Shown here: positions 45,788-58,520 of the stretch, piece after piece
Numbering within the stretch: the first letter of the stretch is position 1
Layout: each line of letters begins with the position of its first letter
DNA from: Cymodocea nodosa
Lineage: Eukaryota > Streptophyta > Magnoliopsida > Alismatales > Cymodoceaceae
DNA: 64,000 bases
Direction of reading: 5' to 3'
NCBI GenBank assembly: GCA_036874045.1
Contig: CM072342.1
Location: 6,718,501 to 6,782,500, forward strand
Program-made: the position numbers and the translations under genes
The notes under the pieces: model-generated
What the model was told of the DNA's origin: nothing
The model's database searches: none
What the model saw: only the letters and a program-made list of their open reading frames with translations

Positions 45788-48430
45788 AAGGAAGAAAGAA
45801 GGAAGGGGGAAACGAAACGACACGGCCTGGAAGAAAAGCTCTCCTGCGAACGGAAAAGGGATGTCAGACGTCTTACGTCTCGTCTCGCCCGGTGACGCCA
45901 GCGAATATTCCAATTTCCCTCGATCTTGAAACGGAGTTTTTCTTTTTTCTTTTAATCACGATCATGCTCGTTTACGATTTTTTATTTATTTATAATAAAT
46001 AGTAATTAATGATTTTTACATTTACGAAATAATTTTTTTCTTTCCCTTTTTTTTTTTTTTTTGAGAAGAAAAAAAGTCAAACTGGCTGGATTAATCGCAC
46101 ATGTAGGTTGGTAGAACAACCGATTTCAAGCTCAACTCCTTCGACACTTTATTATTATAGAGTAACTAAAACGTATGTACATTGAAAGCCGCCACATTTA
46201 CGGTATTTATTTATACTCCGACAATAATGGTAAGTGGGAAGTATGTAATTGACCCATCAACCCCCATCGTATCTGAAGGTCATGCTTAGGGTGGAGGCTA
46301 ACTCAAACGTGACAGTTGGCGAGCAGGTAGACATAGACCTGATGGATTCATTTTGTATTATTATTTATATTTCTGTCATATGTTCCATGCGACTAAATAT
46401 TTGTAATGAATGAACGAAGCTTTCTGTACATGTGTGTTTCTAACGGTAATGGTTAGGCCCCCACCCCACGGGACTACACAACTAGAGGGGGGCAATCGAG
46501 TCCAACTGATTAACGTTGTTTGAGAGTTGAAATCTTCATGTAAAGCTGACAATTGTCAAAGGGAAGCCAACCTCCTGCAAAACTTCTACTTCGTTTTCCG
46601 CCTCTTTTCTCATTTAATGAGTCAAGCAAGAGCCCAGGCAAACACACAAACACCTTAAGGACACAAGTCAGGAGACATGACTCTTTTGAGTAAATGGGAA
46701 CAAAACTCTACATAAAGAAATCCTCGGTTGGAAGAGCTAGCAAACATAAGGAAAAGAGGCAAGTAGAAGTAGAAGAGCAATGGGTGCTCAATCCTCCCTT
46801 TCGTCCATCGACATCGACGAATCCTTTTAAGAGTGTGAGTGCCACTTGCCTACCGTCTTCGCCCTTGGTTTCTCAACATTACGGCAAAGAGAAACCTCCA
46901 TGCAAGGATATTTCCCATTTTTGTATTTTCTCCAATCTAGCTCAGAGAAAAGATACCAGGAATTCAAAAAAGTCTATTCCACCCTTCATATCTGATTGAA
47001 AATGTTTTCAAAAATCAGAAGGAAAAAAAATTGAATCTTGATAAATACAAAAGCCATTGCCATACAAAAAGATTCTTTTTTTTTTGCTCTTCATTGTTCT
47101 CTTTTATTCTCTTTAAGATACGTTACTTTTTACTTCAATATAAATAATGATATTCGCATTTTTGACTAAAATATAAGTAATGAACACCAAGGCCACTATC
47201 ATTATTAAAAAAAAGTACCTTTTTTTGCACTACACTGCTTTCTTTACTTTTTAAGATACTCTTACCTGGTGGAGAGAGTGGAGGGTGAGGAGGATTGATG
47301 GCTGGATGGTGATCTTGCAACGACACGTGTAGAGAAATTTACCAAAAGTAGGGAAACGCTTCTCTTAGTAGTTCAAAATGGAACTTATTCTCTACAAGTA
47401 AAATATTCCTTATCAAAATATTTTTCTTTTATTTGTCAAATTTTAATTTCCCATTTATCATAGACAATATTTTAAAACGGTTTGTTTATATGTATGGATT
47501 AGCATATTAAAAAAATATATCGGACTGATGACTAACAAACTCCTTCACAATATTTCAAAGTTTCGAAGAACTACATACCCTGGGAACATTTATAGGAGAG
47601 AATCCTAAGAAAGTGCCAATAAAATATAAATCAATACTAATATTCCTTGACTACATATTTGAAATTCATTATATTCAAATTTCATGTGCAATCACACAAG
47701 ATTATCACCTAGTGGAAAAAGCACACAATGTTGGAGAGGCTATTAAACTTAATTATGCATCGATAAAATATGTGACGCATTGTTTTCTTTCCGATGATAG
47801 CTATGGGATCTATTCTAATATCTGACAATTGAAAATAATAATTTCTATTAAATACTTAAAATTTATTAAACAAAAAAAAACCCATTACTTAAATTTAGAT
47901 TCAAACTAAAACAAAAAACATTATCATTAAAAAAACATTGCATTCACTGGTGGGAATACTGAAAATGATCCATCACTAATCTCGTTTTGTGCTCCAACTA
48001 ATGCACATGATGATGCAACATCACAAGGTGTTTATTCCCTTTGTCATGGACTTCAGCTCCTCGGAACGATTGGGGCCAGAAGCGTCTCAACATCCATCCG
48101 AAAGGCAAATCCGTTTTTGATCGGCCGATCGAGGTTGTCATTATCAAATACCAACAGGGGTCACACTTGAGATCACCAGCAGATCCAAGAAGACGCCTTC
48201 TTTAATCTAGTAGCAGCATAGGATCAGCATTTCCAGTTAGCCCCCGGATGATTTGATACAGGTTTCTTCAGTTTGCTGGCTGAGATTGCAACCGGGTCTG
48301 GACAAAAATAAAAAATTCAGAAAAGTTCAATCGGAAAGAAGCTGCCGATGTAAAGAATTACCATGGGAATTGTATATTGATAGAATTCTCTACAGAAGCT
48401 GGTCACTTCTATCTACTGCCAAGGAAATAG
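45788..48430. other. intergenic region: APRL promoter side and 3' flank of the MBD/C2H2 gene
   Basis: 45788-45930 is GC-richer and holds the APRL leader; TATA-like AT-rich tracts follow at 45990-46050. 46694-46999 is a 101-codon plus-strand ORF with no recognisable content. 46466-46500 (ACTACACAACTAGAGGGGGGCAAT) resembles the end of the Sirevirus LTRs but nothing else of an LTR follows. 48000-48430 is probably the 3' UTR of the minus-strand gene ending at 48431. Confidence 0.4.
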
Positions 48431-51400
48431 CTAAAATTTAAGTTGTCCTGAGATCTTTGACTTGCATGTCGGGCATATGAAACCAATGGAGTCTGGCTGC
48501 GGTTGGAGAGTGATGCTGTCCTGGCTAAACTCGATACTACACCACATGCACACCGTTGTAATCTGCTGATGCCTGTCAACCATGCCCGGTGCAGTCATCT
48601 CCCATTCCAATTTACCAGGAGCGGCAAACACATTCCCTAATCCGCCACCATTGTAGTCAAGTCCCGTTGCGTCCTCTGGGCACAAGCCAGGAGCCTGGTT
48701 GGCCGACAAGGAGTTGGAGAGTCCAACATCATCCATTCTGAGCTCTTCAAGGCCTGGCGGATATTTGTGCTTCTGCTCGGCACTGCAGAACTTGTTATCC
48801 GTTCCCTGTTTGGAAATCCATATGACTTAGAGGTGAGAGGAACATGACGTGATGCTAAATGCAAAGTTTATGCATTTCATAACCCAGTATTCAAATTTGT
48901 AATCAGCTTGATCACCGTCAACTGCCACCATTCAACAAAATATTTTGTTCATCTATATGTTTCAACAAGCACGCATAGACTGATGAACCTCACTAGCAAA
49001 TTTTCACCTGAATCTTAAAAAAACACTGCATACTAAATATGATATATTTTGTCATAATAGACTTCATATAAATATTTTTCATTTATAGTTGATACTATAT
49101 ATAAATATTTTATCTAATATAATGCTTATAAAATAATATATATTAACAGAATATGTAAGCTTTACGGAATATATAATATAATTCATGATATCATATAAAT
49201 ATATAATATTATATGTTAAGTTGTAATTAGTTGTAAATGGGTAATCAGATTCATGTATATGATGGATCCATATGCTGTTGTATATATTATTATTTTGTGT
49301 TAATGGAAAATCCTAATCCCTTAATTTACCCTAATCAACATGGTATTGGATGTTGGACACCCTTAACCACTTTTTGACGAGTCTGATTTCTTCCCCCCTC
49401 CCTTCTTCCCTGCTCGCATCACTCTCACCCTCGCATGAATGTTTTGATCTTTGTCACACCAACTATTTTCATTGGGTGAGTGCTTTTGAGACCTTCTTAG
49501 TGGTGCATATGCATGAGCAGCACATCATTGCCAACCTGTCAGATGCTAAGATGGAGTATGCTGACTAGTATGCAATGGACTGCAATGATTTCTTGAATTC
49601 TCAATGGTGTCGATGATAATATTACTCGAAGCATCTTGTGTCTTTGTCCGATGAAGTGTGTTTGGGAGACTCTTCAGGTGACTTATGGCAATGAGCAAAA
49701 CATCTCCCACATCTATAAGGTTTACAAGCAGTTGTTTACTCACAAATAGGGTAACACCTTTGTTCCCAAATATTATAACCATCTTTAGTCTCGTCTTAAT
49801 GAACTTGAGGTGTATCAATTGTTCATAGCCAAGATTGCTATCATGAAGAGGCATTGACAGGAGCTTACCATTGCCATCTTCCTTGTCGAACAACACCCTA
49901 ACTTAGTGTCACAAATCAGAGGCCAAATCATAAGGGCTCATACAGTTCTATCTATCCAGACACCTTTTAGTTGTATCAATTTTTAGATAAGAAACAGTAA
50001 GATTTAGAAATAAAAAAGGTAAATTGTCTCAAAATGTGATAGCAACATGTAATTTTGATATAAGATTTACATATATTTTTAATTAATTGAAAAGGATCAG
50101 CAGTTGATGCTCGTATTCTTCAAGATGTAATTACTGGACCTAATGGTTTTCAAGTTCCTCCAAATAAATGCAATTAGTATATTTTCAAGTAATAAGTACA
50201 TTATTATACAAATTTCTATTCTTATATAGGTAAGTTTTACTTAGTAGACGTTAGATATCCTAATCGACCAAAGTATATTTGCCTATTTCAAGGTATACAC
50301 TATTATTTATCTGATTATGTTAATGACAGACTTTCTAGTAATGCTGTAGAAAACTTTAACTATAGACATTTACAACTAAAAATAGTCATTAAGCGTACAT
50401 TTGGAATTATGAAACATCATTTTTCAATCTTATAAGGTCAGATGTCATATTTATATGAAACACAAGTGAAAATTATAATTGCATGTTTTTTACTTCACAA
50501 TTTCATTCAAATGGTTGATAAAAAAGATTTATTTGAAGATTTAAGATGAGTTAAAAGAATTAAATATTATTGATGATATACAACCAAGTAGAGAGATACA
50601 TATGGATAGACATTCATAGGTTGAAACAAGTCAAAAACAATGAAAAGAAGTAGCTGATAAGATACATTAAGATATGATTATGGCAATGTAGGATGTAAAG
50701 ACTATTTAAGCCCATTTATATTATACCTTTGGATTATTTATTATATTGATGTTGTAATAAGTAGAATACTTTGTTTCTTTAGACTAATCTTTACATTCAT
50801 ATTATAATACTTTGAATACTTCGTAACTTTAGACTAAAAAATTAATTAAATTTAATTAAATACTTACAATATAATAATAATAATATTTGTTTAATTGAAA
50901 TTTCAGATTAATGTATTGATTACATAATTTTAGGTAGTGTTTACAATTTATTTCATTATTTTTTTAATTTCTAAACATTCTAACATGTACTAAACCTCCA
51001 TGGGTATTCTAACTTTCTGAACTTTCTAGTAGGTACACTAAACCCTTATAGGAATTCTGACATTCCAGACATTCTATTTTCTTTTCTTCTGAACTTTTCA
51101 TTTCCTTTCTATCTGAACTTTCTGGTGTACATTAACAGACCTTAAATGTCTATTCACATGCTATAGAAGAAATTGGAATTATTAATAAATCTCTAGCCAT
51201 TAATGATAAAATAGGACATGTGTTTTTGTGTTTTTTACTAATTTATTACATTAAAATTTAAAAAATCAGGATTATTTTTTATTAAATAGCTATGATTAGT
51301 ATTATTAAAATTATTTAATTCTTTCCTATTTGTTACATTAAAATCATTATATTCATCATCAAATAAAATATAATCAATTATTGATGATAATGACGATGGT

Positions 51401-54400
51401 TGTGAAAAATAAAACATATTGTGTTTGTTGTTGTGTTCCATGTTTTATAGCATACATATCAAACATATTATTTAAACTTTCTTCTACATTTTCAATTATT
51501 ACATCAAGTTCTACATTTAAACAAGTTCATTTAAACAAGTTTGTATTACATTTATTAATTTTTTAACAACTTTTACTTTAGTCTTAAGATCTAAACAAGT
51601 ACTTAATGTATATAAGAAATGTATCTTATTCCAATATTTTAAAAAATTTTCTTTCATTTTTAAAACTATAAGTGCAAAAAATAGATAATTACTATAATTA
51701 TTAAAAACTCATGCAATATTATATAAGTGGTGGATTGCATAAACAGATGTACAATAATATATTCCTAATAAATGCTCTATTACATTATAAAATGGTTTTA
51801 AAAATTTAATAAAATAATTAGCTATTGCAAAATCATTTTCATCTAGTGATGTACTATCATCTATTCTATCATTATAATAAGTCTTTATAGCTTCTTTACA
51901 AGGTAAACAATTATTTAACATTAAATATAATGAATTCTACTTATGAGAGACATCCATTGTAAATGTTTTATGTGATAATTCAAATGAATCGCATACATGA
52001 TTAAATTATTGTTGTCGTCTACCACTAGATAAAATGTAACTTAATACAGTTCTAATATTTTCTAGAAAAGGTTTTAATTCTTCAACACCTACTTGAACTA
52101 TAAGATTAATTTGGCGAAATAAATCAAAACCATTTAGTAGAGTCAATCTACTTTTAAACATAGGGATAGTTGCATTATTACTAGATGCATTATTAAATCT
52201 AATACTACCTACTTTTTCTTTAATTCTATAAAATTCAAAAATTTCCATAGTAGTAGAAAAAATATATTGAGCATTATATAGATGATTTATTCTTCTAAAT
52301 TCTATTAATCTTTTTTGTAAAACTCAATTATCATCAATAAAATGTACAGTAACAGCAATATATCCTGCTTTACTTCTACCCTCTCAAATATCAGATGTGT
52401 ATACTATAGATGTGTTAATAGAACCTATTATATTAACTAATTCCATTCTAAGTTTATTATAAAGTTCAATAATATCTTGTCTAGTTGTATTTCTAGAAAG
52501 TTTTTTAAATTATGAATAATAAGGTTGTGAAATATATTCTTGAAAATGTTGACTATCACCATAATTAATAGATAAATTTTGAACAACAATAAATTTAACA
52601 TGTAATTCTCTAGTATTACTAGGATTATAATATCATTGTGTTATATTACCTTCAGTGTTAAAATTAAGTTATGTTTGAATCATTTTAATTTTTTTAAGAT
52701 TTTTAAATGAACAACTAACTATATACTTAGATAAATGACTTATACCACCTAAAGCTTTGCATGAAAAGTCTACATTGCAAATGTTGCAGTAAACCCTCTC
52801 CACCATAGTACCATCTCTCAGCTCTTTCATCTTTATTGTAAACTTTGATTATAAATTTTACCTTCTTGATTTAGCAAGAGTAGTTAAAATCGATACTCCA
52901 CATTTACCTTCTTCTATAGTTTGAACTTAAGAGTATTGTTGTTCTTACTCAAAATTATCGCTAGCATTGACAACGTTATTGAAGATGAAATCGTTTGAAG
53001 TTGTGTGTCATTTTTATAAAGAATCTGACTTTAAGAGTTAAATAAAGTTAAAGCCTAAAAGATGATCTTTGTATTTTGTGAAAAAAAGAGAGAAGATTAA
53101 ATGAATATAAATTGTGAAAAAAATTATAATCTTCTTTTCTATTTATAGATTTTTCCATCACCATTTCTCTCTCCCTTTCATCCCTTCTCTTCTCTTTTCT
53201 TTTTCCCTTTTTTTTACCATTGGTTTCAACGTTCTTTTTTACAAACATTATTTCAATGTTCATTTTTTACGAACATTGAAATAACGTTCGTAAATGCACT
53301 TCTTTCTTTTTTACTGTTGATTTCAACTTTCATTTTTTTTACGAACGTTGAAAACAACATTCGTTTTTAAGTTTTAACGAAATTACAAATACGGGCTGCA
53401 CCCAAATCAGCCCATAGACTAGCCCGACTCGACTCAAATCAACCCACAAGCCAACCTGACCCGACCCAAATTAACCTATGAGCCGATTTTCTAATATATT
53501 ATAGCCCAACCCAACCTAATTTTTTAAATTGGGTCGGCTAGCCCGCAATGGCTCAACCCAATTGACACCTTCACATGAGGTTGACCCCATGAATCCTTTT
53601 TTTCAAGTATTTCTATGTATTATCAAATCTTCTATTAAATTATATAAATTTAAATCTTTTCTTACAATTCCTAACTAAGTAGTTTTAGGTCTATCTCTAC
53701 TTTTAATTTTTTTTGTACTAATTATTTCTCATTTTTAACTAATATATTCTTTAATCTCCTAAGGATATGACTAAATCACCTAAACCAATTTTCTCTTATT
53801 TTATCTTCAATAGGAAATGGACATTTTTTACAATGAAACAAGTATGTAATAGTGAAAAACTTATAATTAACCGTTAATCATTGTTTACTCCTTTCTTCAA
53901 AGAATTGAGTGATTAAAAAGATAAATAGTGGCATTTAACTCATCACTCTTCCATGTGTTCAGAATATTGGTATTATATTGTTATCCAATGCAAACACATA
54001 ATGTCTTTAAGGCATGGGCAAAAATATAAAAGAAAAAACAACATGATGTCTATTTTCTTGCATGAAACGTTCAATTGAATCTGTTTGCTTTGTTCATCAT
54101 AGAGAAATCTTTGTTTTTCTATCATTAAGTTTAGGATATTGAATAGGATACATTTGAGAAAAGAATGATATCTGCTTTGAAACATTTAAATAGCACCAGA
54201 GGATAAAAATTTAATGAAAATTTGAAATGCTATACAGATGACCATTTCATCTTAAATACTTCATCTTTTAATGGAGTGAAAAAAAATCTGCATTTTTTTT
54301 CAAAAATATGATAATGAATGTTACGAAAAACTTTACCTGATCTGATAACACATCTGCTGCAGAAAGACAGTTGGAAGGCTGTGACCATAGAGATGATTGG

Positions 54401-56573
54401 TTGAACAGCCCACTGTCAATTGTGCTACCTCCCACAAGCTCATTATCCATCATTGAATCCTTATTTGTTCCAGAAAATCCAAACCCTAAATCAATGTCTA
54501 GTTCATTGCAAGGTTCTCTTATCTTGAGTGCGACAGAATCTTTTACATCACTTAGGTCTTTATCACCCATCTGAACTTCTACACCGCATGCTTCACCAGC
54601 TCCTGATGGCACTGTTATACAATCCTGTCTACCATAATCATTAGCTTCTACAATGTCACATTTTTCAATATTCTCTGTTAACATATCATCAGCATTAGTT
54701 TGAACATCATATGATTGTACAGGGCTTGGTAGAGAATCCAAGTTACTTTCATGGTATAAATGCTGGTCACAGAGAGAATTATCGAGTTCATCTATTTCTC
54801 TGTAGGAAAAAATGCTGTCTTCAGTTGATTCTTGCCAATTGCAAGATAAATTATCTAAAGGAGTATCCACAAATGCTTTCCTGACACCAGGGTTGTCATC
54901 ATTTTCATCAGAAACAATGCTGACAGGACATTTCTTGGTAGAAGTTTCAGAAAATATATTTCCAGCACAGATAGTAGAGGAATCATTATCATTATTCCTA
55001 GCCTTGTCTGTCTGAATAGAATTTCTCAAATTTTCGTTCACAGTATTGTTGACATCAAGTTGTCTGGTCACAAACATGCTTGATTCTGTACCAGGTGTAG
55101 TGTTCCCTGGAACACGGCCAAAATCACTCAAGGTAGCACTACCTGCTTCAGCAATGCTATTTGACTTCCCATCTATCATATTACATCCATCAATTTGATC
55201 ATTAGATTTCCCAATTGTGGTGATTTTGTCAATACTTTCAGTCATATTGCACTTTGAATCACAAGCAGTTTCTGCATCTGAACTTACATTGACATCAGCA
55301 TTACCAGTAACACTGCTTACATTGTTGACAATTCTGGAATCCTGACCAATTATTTTGCCGGTGGCAATTAATGTATTGCTTGATGCTTGAGAAGGCATGT
55401 AAGTTAGATCATTACAGACTTTAGAACAGTTGTTAAACTCCATATCCATAGTACAACTTGGATCAACAACGTTTTGCAGTTCCCCATCTTCCATATTTAA
55501 TCTATCAGCTTGACCAATAACAGATTTACTACAGCTCTCAAGGGTAGATTCAGGAATAGTGTTTTTTGATAATTTAGTAGTGCTTTCAGGTGCAAGTTGC
55601 TTGGCATGAGAACCAAAACCCAAACATGCATAATGTTCAATATTGGTAGCATGGGAATTGTCACTATTATTTCCCAACTTTTCAACTTTACCTTCATGAT
55701 GGTTAGCACGACCATAAGGGAATTTGGTACTAGAGGCATTATCTGTAGACTCAGCCATGTTGCTGTCCGGATTACAATCAGTACCTAAATTCTTATTATT
55801 ACTAGTAAAAGATGTAGAAGCATTATTTTCACAAATAGGCCCAGGAGTACAAGTATCATTTGCCAAAATTGCTTTCTCGCTAGGTTCTGTAGAATTAGCT
55901 TCAAAAGCAACAGGCTCGACAACTAAGGAAGCCTGTTCTTCTATTCCTTCTTCAATAACAACATTATCAGTCAACAATTCAAGGCTTTCATCATAATTTC
56001 TAACATGAATCCCAACATGCCCATTGTATCGATGTCTTTCAGTAAAAATTTTATGACAAAACTGGCATTCAAAATTTCCATCTTTTATAATCACACCACT
56101 TGAAATTGATTTTCCAAAACGGCATCTTTTCACATTCTTTTGATGAAATGTTAACAAGTGCTCAACATGAGTAGCTTTATCTGAAAACTTAAGATTGCAG
56201 TGGGGACATTCAAGATGGTTCAGGAGTTGAGATTTTGCAGGGTTTTCAAGCATTGAAACAGAACCTTGCTTCTGAGTTTCAGTAGAAATAAAAGCAGGAG
56301 CACCAGAAGAGAAATTTAACATATCCTTTTCATTGTCATTTGCATGGGTATTACCTGCATCCTGGTGTGCAGAAAATAAATCCAGGAAATGAAGATGAAA
56401 ATACCCATTAAACATGGTTGTATAGTGGACTTACACATCCAATATTAAACTTGTCTGTGAGAGTATCCTCATTTTGTGCTACACAAGCCACGGTTGATGA
56501 CATTTGAGATCCAACAAGAGAAAGTAGATAAGCTGAAATTTCCTTGCACGATGCAAATTGTTTTCCACTTGGA
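48431..56573 (-). CDS. nuclear protein with MBD-like segment, two C2H2 fingers and C-terminal zinc ribbon (5' partial)
   Basis: Exons on the minus strand: 56573-56435, 56361-54337, 48805-48431, with agreeing phases, at least 846 codons. The first visible exon has SPSGKQFASCKEISAYLLSLVG, like the end of plant MBD (methyl-CpG-binding) domains. The large exon has C2H2 fingers at 56143-56208 (CX2CX12HX4H) and 56005-56067 (CX2CX12HX3H), then a long acidic Ser/Asn-rich region. The last exon ends with VCMWC...FICPTCKSKISGQ, a four-Cys zinc ribbon seen in related uncharacterised plant proteins. A chromatin or DNA-binding role is inferred from the domains. Earlier exons are not identified; they lie above 56600 or outside the window. 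The last intron is 5531 bp of TE debris. Confidence 0.85.
48806..49479. other. MBD/C2H2 gene last intron, 3' part
   Basis: Very AT-rich stretch (about 49020-49320) with ATATAAT-like repeats. No coding content except the possible start of the copia gag fragment near 49340. Confidence 0.4.
49480..49984 (+). pseudogene. Ty1/copia gag fragment
   Basis: Fragments in two frames match the UBN2 capsid region of copia gag: VWETLQVTYGNEQNISHIYK, KVYKQLFTHK, RLNELEVYQLFIAKIA and FLVEQHPNLVSQIRGQII. Several stops. It ends abruptly where Harbinger sequence starts. Confidence 0.75.
49985..50690 (+). pseudogene. PIF/Harbinger transposase relic, copy 3
   Basis: The DDE_Tnp_4 region is better preserved than in the other copies: FRNKKGKLSQNVIATCNFDI, SAVDARILQDVITG, then an intron ending ttatatag at about 50230, then GKFYLVDVRYPNRPKYIC, LQLKIVIKRTFGIMKHHF and VKIIIACFLLHNFIQMVDKK. 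A stop splits FSIL from GQMSY. The part before FRNKKG is absent. Confidence 0.85.
51238..53570 (-). pseudogene. hAT transposase relic with hAT-like right end
   Basis: Minus-strand fragments: BED finger (VYCNICNVDFSCKALGGISHL, about 52750-52830), then INTSIVYTSDI, AGYIAVTVHFIDDN, NLIVQVGVEELKPFLENIRT (52006-52248), and LDENDFAIANYFIKFLKPFY (51709-51921), in hAT/RICESLEEPER order. The C-terminal dimerisation domain is not found. 53390-53570 holds inverted CCCAACCC/GGGTTGGG-type tracts ending AATTGACACCTT, the reverse of the GGTGTCAATTGGGT terminus common in plant hATs. The left end was not located. Confidence 0.8.
53575..53830 (-). pseudogene. 3' end of an RTE-type LINE
   Basis: The minus strand reads IEDKIRENWFR, FSHILRR and LVKNEK in the order of the LINE C-terminus (family RENRLRWFGHV...RRP), ending in GGATTCATGGGGTCAACCTC, the typical RTE 3' tail. 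It abuts the hAT end at about 53572. Confidence 0.75.
53831..54336. other. MBD/C2H2 gene last intron, 5' part
   Basis: AT-rich, no gene or repeat recognised, up to the donor GTAAAG (minus) at 54331-54336. Confidence 0.4.
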
Positions 56574-56599
56574 CTGATTAGAATAAAATAGAGAATATG

Positions 56600-57218
56600 T
56601 TTCAGTGACTTGTGATAAGTCAAAGAAAACTTAATACAAGAATGATGAATTTCCTTGACCATTGCAGGATGCATATTTCTTACATTTGTTCATATATCTG
56701 ATTCTTGTTGTCCTTTATATTCCAGGATAATAGTGGAATTTAGTAGTAGCACTTTGAGAAAAAAAAGAGCACTCTATAAAATTTACATAAAGGTGGACTT
56801 GGTTTCCAAAAGATACTACATTTTAGCTTTTGGGAAAAAATTTAATTCTAGATCTTCCATCTAATTTTACACAACCTTAACTTCAGGAGGGACTATTTCA
56901 TATGATTTGAACCAGACCTCCACATTACAATGGAAAGATCTCCTAAATGTTAAAATATTTCACCAAAATCTTGCTTACCTTACAGAAATTGGAGAATCCA
57001 AACAAATAAATTCAAAAAAATACAAAACATCTTTTAAAAAGGTATACTTTCATCTGCTAAGAAGAATATTTGGTTACAATTTTTTGTAAGCCAACTCTAG
57101 TTTAGATGGAATGACTTGTTAAAAACATATCCTACCATGAATTAAGTACATTTGGTTAGTACTTGTTAAAGCCCAAGCATGAATATCTGTGGAGTATTTT
57201 GCAACACTCTCACATATG
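56600..57218. other. upstream intron or flank of the MBD/C2H2 gene
   Basis: No exon with MBD content was found in this AT-rich stretch between the acceptor at 56574 and the copia insertion. The copia element at 57224 may sit within the same intron. Confidence 0.35.
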
Positions 57219-57223
57219 GAACC

Positions 57224-57349
57224 TGTTAAGGGTTTGAGAAGAAAAGAAGGAAAAGATATTCATTCATTCCTTTATGTGCAATATATACATGTACATATAT
57301 ATGATTATATGGATCCATTTAACTGATCCACATAATATCTAACACCACA
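57224..57349 (-). repeat. 3' LTR of the short-LTR copia
   Basis: The plus strand runs TGTTAAGGGTTTGAG ... GATCCACATAATATCTAACACCACA. The polypurine tract follows at 57350-57361. Confidence 0.9.
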
Positions 57350-57356
57350 CTCCCCC

Positions 57357-58520
57357 TTAAGCTAAGCAGTATATATCAACTATACCTAGCTTGCTACAAA
57401 GATTTGCAAATACACCACAAGATAATGCCTTTGTGAGAATGTCAACTAGCTCTTTGAAAGAAGAAGTATAAGGAGTGAGAAGAATCTCTTTCGCTACAAA
57501 ATCACATATATAGTAACAGTCAATTTCAATGTACTTTGTTCTCTCATGAAATGTTACATTTTGAGTTATATAGATAGCCACCTAATTGTTGCAATGCATA
57601 GGCATTGACTCTTGAGTTAGAACCTCAAGTTCACTTAAGAGTGAGTGGAGCCACATCATTTCACAAGCAATATCAACCATAGATCTGTATTCAACCTTAG
57701 CACTAGACCTTGACACCACATTTTACTTCTTACTTCACCAAGTAACCAAATTTCCACCAATATAAGTGAGATATCTAGAGGTGGATTTTCAATCATTCTT
57801 ATCTCCTACCCATCTAAAGTTAGAGAAAGCTTCAATTCATAGATGTCCATTTGCCGTGTACATCAATCCTTTCCCATACACTCCTTTTAGATAGCCAAGA
57901 ATCCACTAAACACCAATCCAATGTACCTCTTTAGGCTCATGCATGAACTAACTCAACAATCCAACAGTATATGCTATGTCAGGTTTAGTAACTATTAAGT
58001 ATATAAACATCCCTACAAGTCTCCTATATCGGTTTGGATCTATGAGAGGTTGGGAGTCTTTATCTCAAAAGGGTGGATTCAACTCAACTGAAGTGCTTTC
58101 TGATTTACAACTAAGAAGACCAGCTTTAAATAACAAGTCCATGGTGTATTTCCTCTAAGATAAGGCTAGTTTGCTTGAGGAGTAGGCAAACTTAATACCT
58201 AAAAAATAATTAGGTTGCCCCATATCCTCGATATCAAAGTGTGACTAAAGATACTCTTTTGTCTTGGTAATCCCTTCACTATCACTTTCGATAAGTAAGA
58301 TGTCATCAACATACATAGCTAAAAAGATACATCCCTAAGACGTGTTGAATGAAAATAAAGTGATCCACTACATACCTATGAAAACCAACACCTTGTACAA
58401 CCTGATTGAACTTTTCAAACCACACCCTCGAACTCTGTTTCAACTCATAGATAAGTTTCCTCAACTTACACATGTGCACCTCCTCTTGAGCAACATACCC
58501 AAGTGGTTGCTCCATATATA
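57357..58520 (-). pseudogene. short-LTR copia RT/RNase H remnants
   Basis: 57357-57581 matches the copia RNase H end (HERTKYIEIDCYYICDFV, LVDILTKALS). 58306-58515 matches RT (EQPLGYVAQEE, LRKLIYELKQSSRVWFEKF), followed on the minus strand by IDDILL-like remains of the catalytic site near 58290-58310. Stops and frame changes throughout. Confidence 0.8.

Noticed and set aside
54371-55996. Plus-strand ORFs across 54371-55996
   Set aside because: Antisense shadows of the large C2H2 exon.
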